DNA from: an uncultured Actinomycetaceae bacterium
GTDB taxonomy: Bacteria; Actinomycetota; Actinomycetes; Actinomycetales; Actinomycetaceae
NCBI GenBank assembly: GCA_902464405.1
Contig: CABQJD010000002.1
Span: 62,001-126,000, forward strand
DNA: 64,000 nucleotides
Direction of reading: 5' to 3'
Shown: positions 63,400-64,000 of the stretch, piece by piece
Numbering within the stretch: position 1 is the first letter of the stretch
Layout of the letters: every line of letters begins with the position of its first letter
Notes under the pieces: generated by a model
The model's database searches: none
What the model was told of the DNA's origin: nothing
Seen by the model: the letters and a program-made list of their open reading frames with translations, nothing else
Made by a program: the position numbers and the translations under genes

Positions 63400-64000
63400 A
63401 TGCGCTTCAAACTGCGATTTTATGCGGAATATGGGATAATCTCCGTTGTGGCAACATTCATTATTCGAGGCACTGGCACGAGATTCTGGGCTTATTCATT
63501 GTGGTGCATCGCACTTCTTCTTCTGCTGCTTTCATGGCGAAACGGTGGCTGGCAGGAACTGCTCTGGGTGACCCCTATCCTGCTCGCCGTCGCAGCAATC
63601 GGCTACCTCATGTTTTGGAGCCCGCGCGTGGAAGTGAGTAAAAATGAACTGCATATCGTCAATCTCTTTCGCCACTGCCATATTCCGTGGAGCGATATAG
63701 AGCATATCGAAAGCCGCTATGGTCTATACATCTACACTCATTCACTGCCGAAAAAAGTTGCAGTGTGGGCAGTGCCTTCCAGAGCAAGTATATTTAATCA
63801 CTCATTGCTCTCATCAACTAAGACCAATAGCAACAAACAGGGTTTTTCAGCATTTAATTGGACTCAAACCTCAGGAAAAATTTTTGAGGTGCTGCCACTC
63901 GTCGATGTTGCCACCGCTCTTACCACAGAGCATTCGAGGCAGCTCACCTCACAGCCAGAAACTGACGCTTCCACACACACAGCAAGCACCCAGTCTTTCT
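63400..64000 (+). CDS. PH-domain membrane protein (partial, runs off window)
   Basis: The frame starting at ATG 63400 (MRFKLRFYAEYG) is open to the window end. It has two membrane segments (about residues 12-55 and 60-75) and then a bacterial PH domain: SPRVEVSKNELHIVNLF, HCHIPWSDIEHIESRYGLYIYT and KKVAVWAVPSRASIF. Similar actinobacterial proteins (CFP-6-like) have no known function. A different frame here (63252-63641) is a shadow. The C-terminal end is missing. Confidence 0.8.
   Translation, partial: MRFKLRFYAEYGIISVVATFIIRGTGTRFWAYSLWCIALLLLLLSWRNGGWQELLWVTPILLAVAAIGYLMFWSPRVEVSKNELHIVNLFRHCHIPWSDIEHIESRYGLYIYTHSLPKKVAVWAVPSRASIFNHSLLSSTKTNSNKQGFSAFNWTQTSGKIFEVLPLVDVATALTTEHSRQLTSQPETDASTHTASTQSF

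Noticed and set aside
63252..63641. 129-codon plus-strand frame near the right end
   Set aside because: The frame starting at 63400 gives a membrane protein with a PH domain and stays open, so the other frame is a shadow.

Overview
The window reads as a chromosomal segment of an actinomycete of moderate GC, most likely Actinomycetaceae-like (an Arcanobacterium/Trueperella type of organism is my guess, not proven). The lineage call rests on the mtrA-mtrB-lpqB-comF-hpf gene order, a WhiB regulator in an operon with a large membrane glycosyltransferase and a DUF5719 protein, a DUF3499 protein, and rpmG next to tRNA-Met and tRNA-Thr. No insertion sequence, prophage, CRISPR array or rRNA was seen.

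Layout. 1-2.3 kb: tail of an upstream gene, murB, rpmG and three tRNAs (Met, Thr, Tyr). 2.4-9.6 kb: hpf, comF, lpqB, mtrB, mtrA, all on the minus strand. 9.6-17.6 kb: the usual actinobacterial membrane cluster (membrane protein, DUF4129, DUF4350, MoxR ATPase, DUF58, SpoIIM, RDD). 17.7-24.1 kb: DUF3499, a zincin-like protein, then whiB - giant glycosyltransferase - DUF5719. 24.2-25.9 kb: a secreted GH25 lysozyme behind a long structured leader. 26.4-50.6 kb: a cell-surface glycopolymer region. 50.7-57.3 kb: housekeeping genes (nucleotide cyclase, maf, gltA, fdxA, small membrane protein, typA). 57.8-63.2 kb: an oligopeptide ABC transporter. The window ends inside a PH-domain membrane protein.

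The glycopolymer region looks nearly complete. A membrane 4,6-dehydratase and a DegT aminotransferase would make a UDP-4-amino-6-deoxy sugar. A small PglC-like transferase would load it on undecaprenyl phosphate. Glf supplies galactofuranose. Five glycosyltransferases extend the chain, a Wzx-type flippase and a Wzy-type polymerase export and polymerise it, and two LytR-CpsA-Psr proteins could attach it to peptidoglycan. Two LicD-family phosphotransferases would decorate it, and a cytidylyltransferase/PLP-enzyme fusion with a neighbouring ornithine-cyclodeaminase-like enzyme could make the CDP-activated donor. That last combination is the most interesting inferred system here.

Non-coding signals worth noting: a roughly 185-nt structured leader before the lysozyme gene with its own promoter; a 17-bp paired structure after hpf; several genes that seem to start leaderless, with a TANNNT box ending exactly 6 nt before the start codon; and many short tandem duplications in gaps, several of which contain a stop codon. 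Coordinates and motifs were read by eye; no search or folding program was run.
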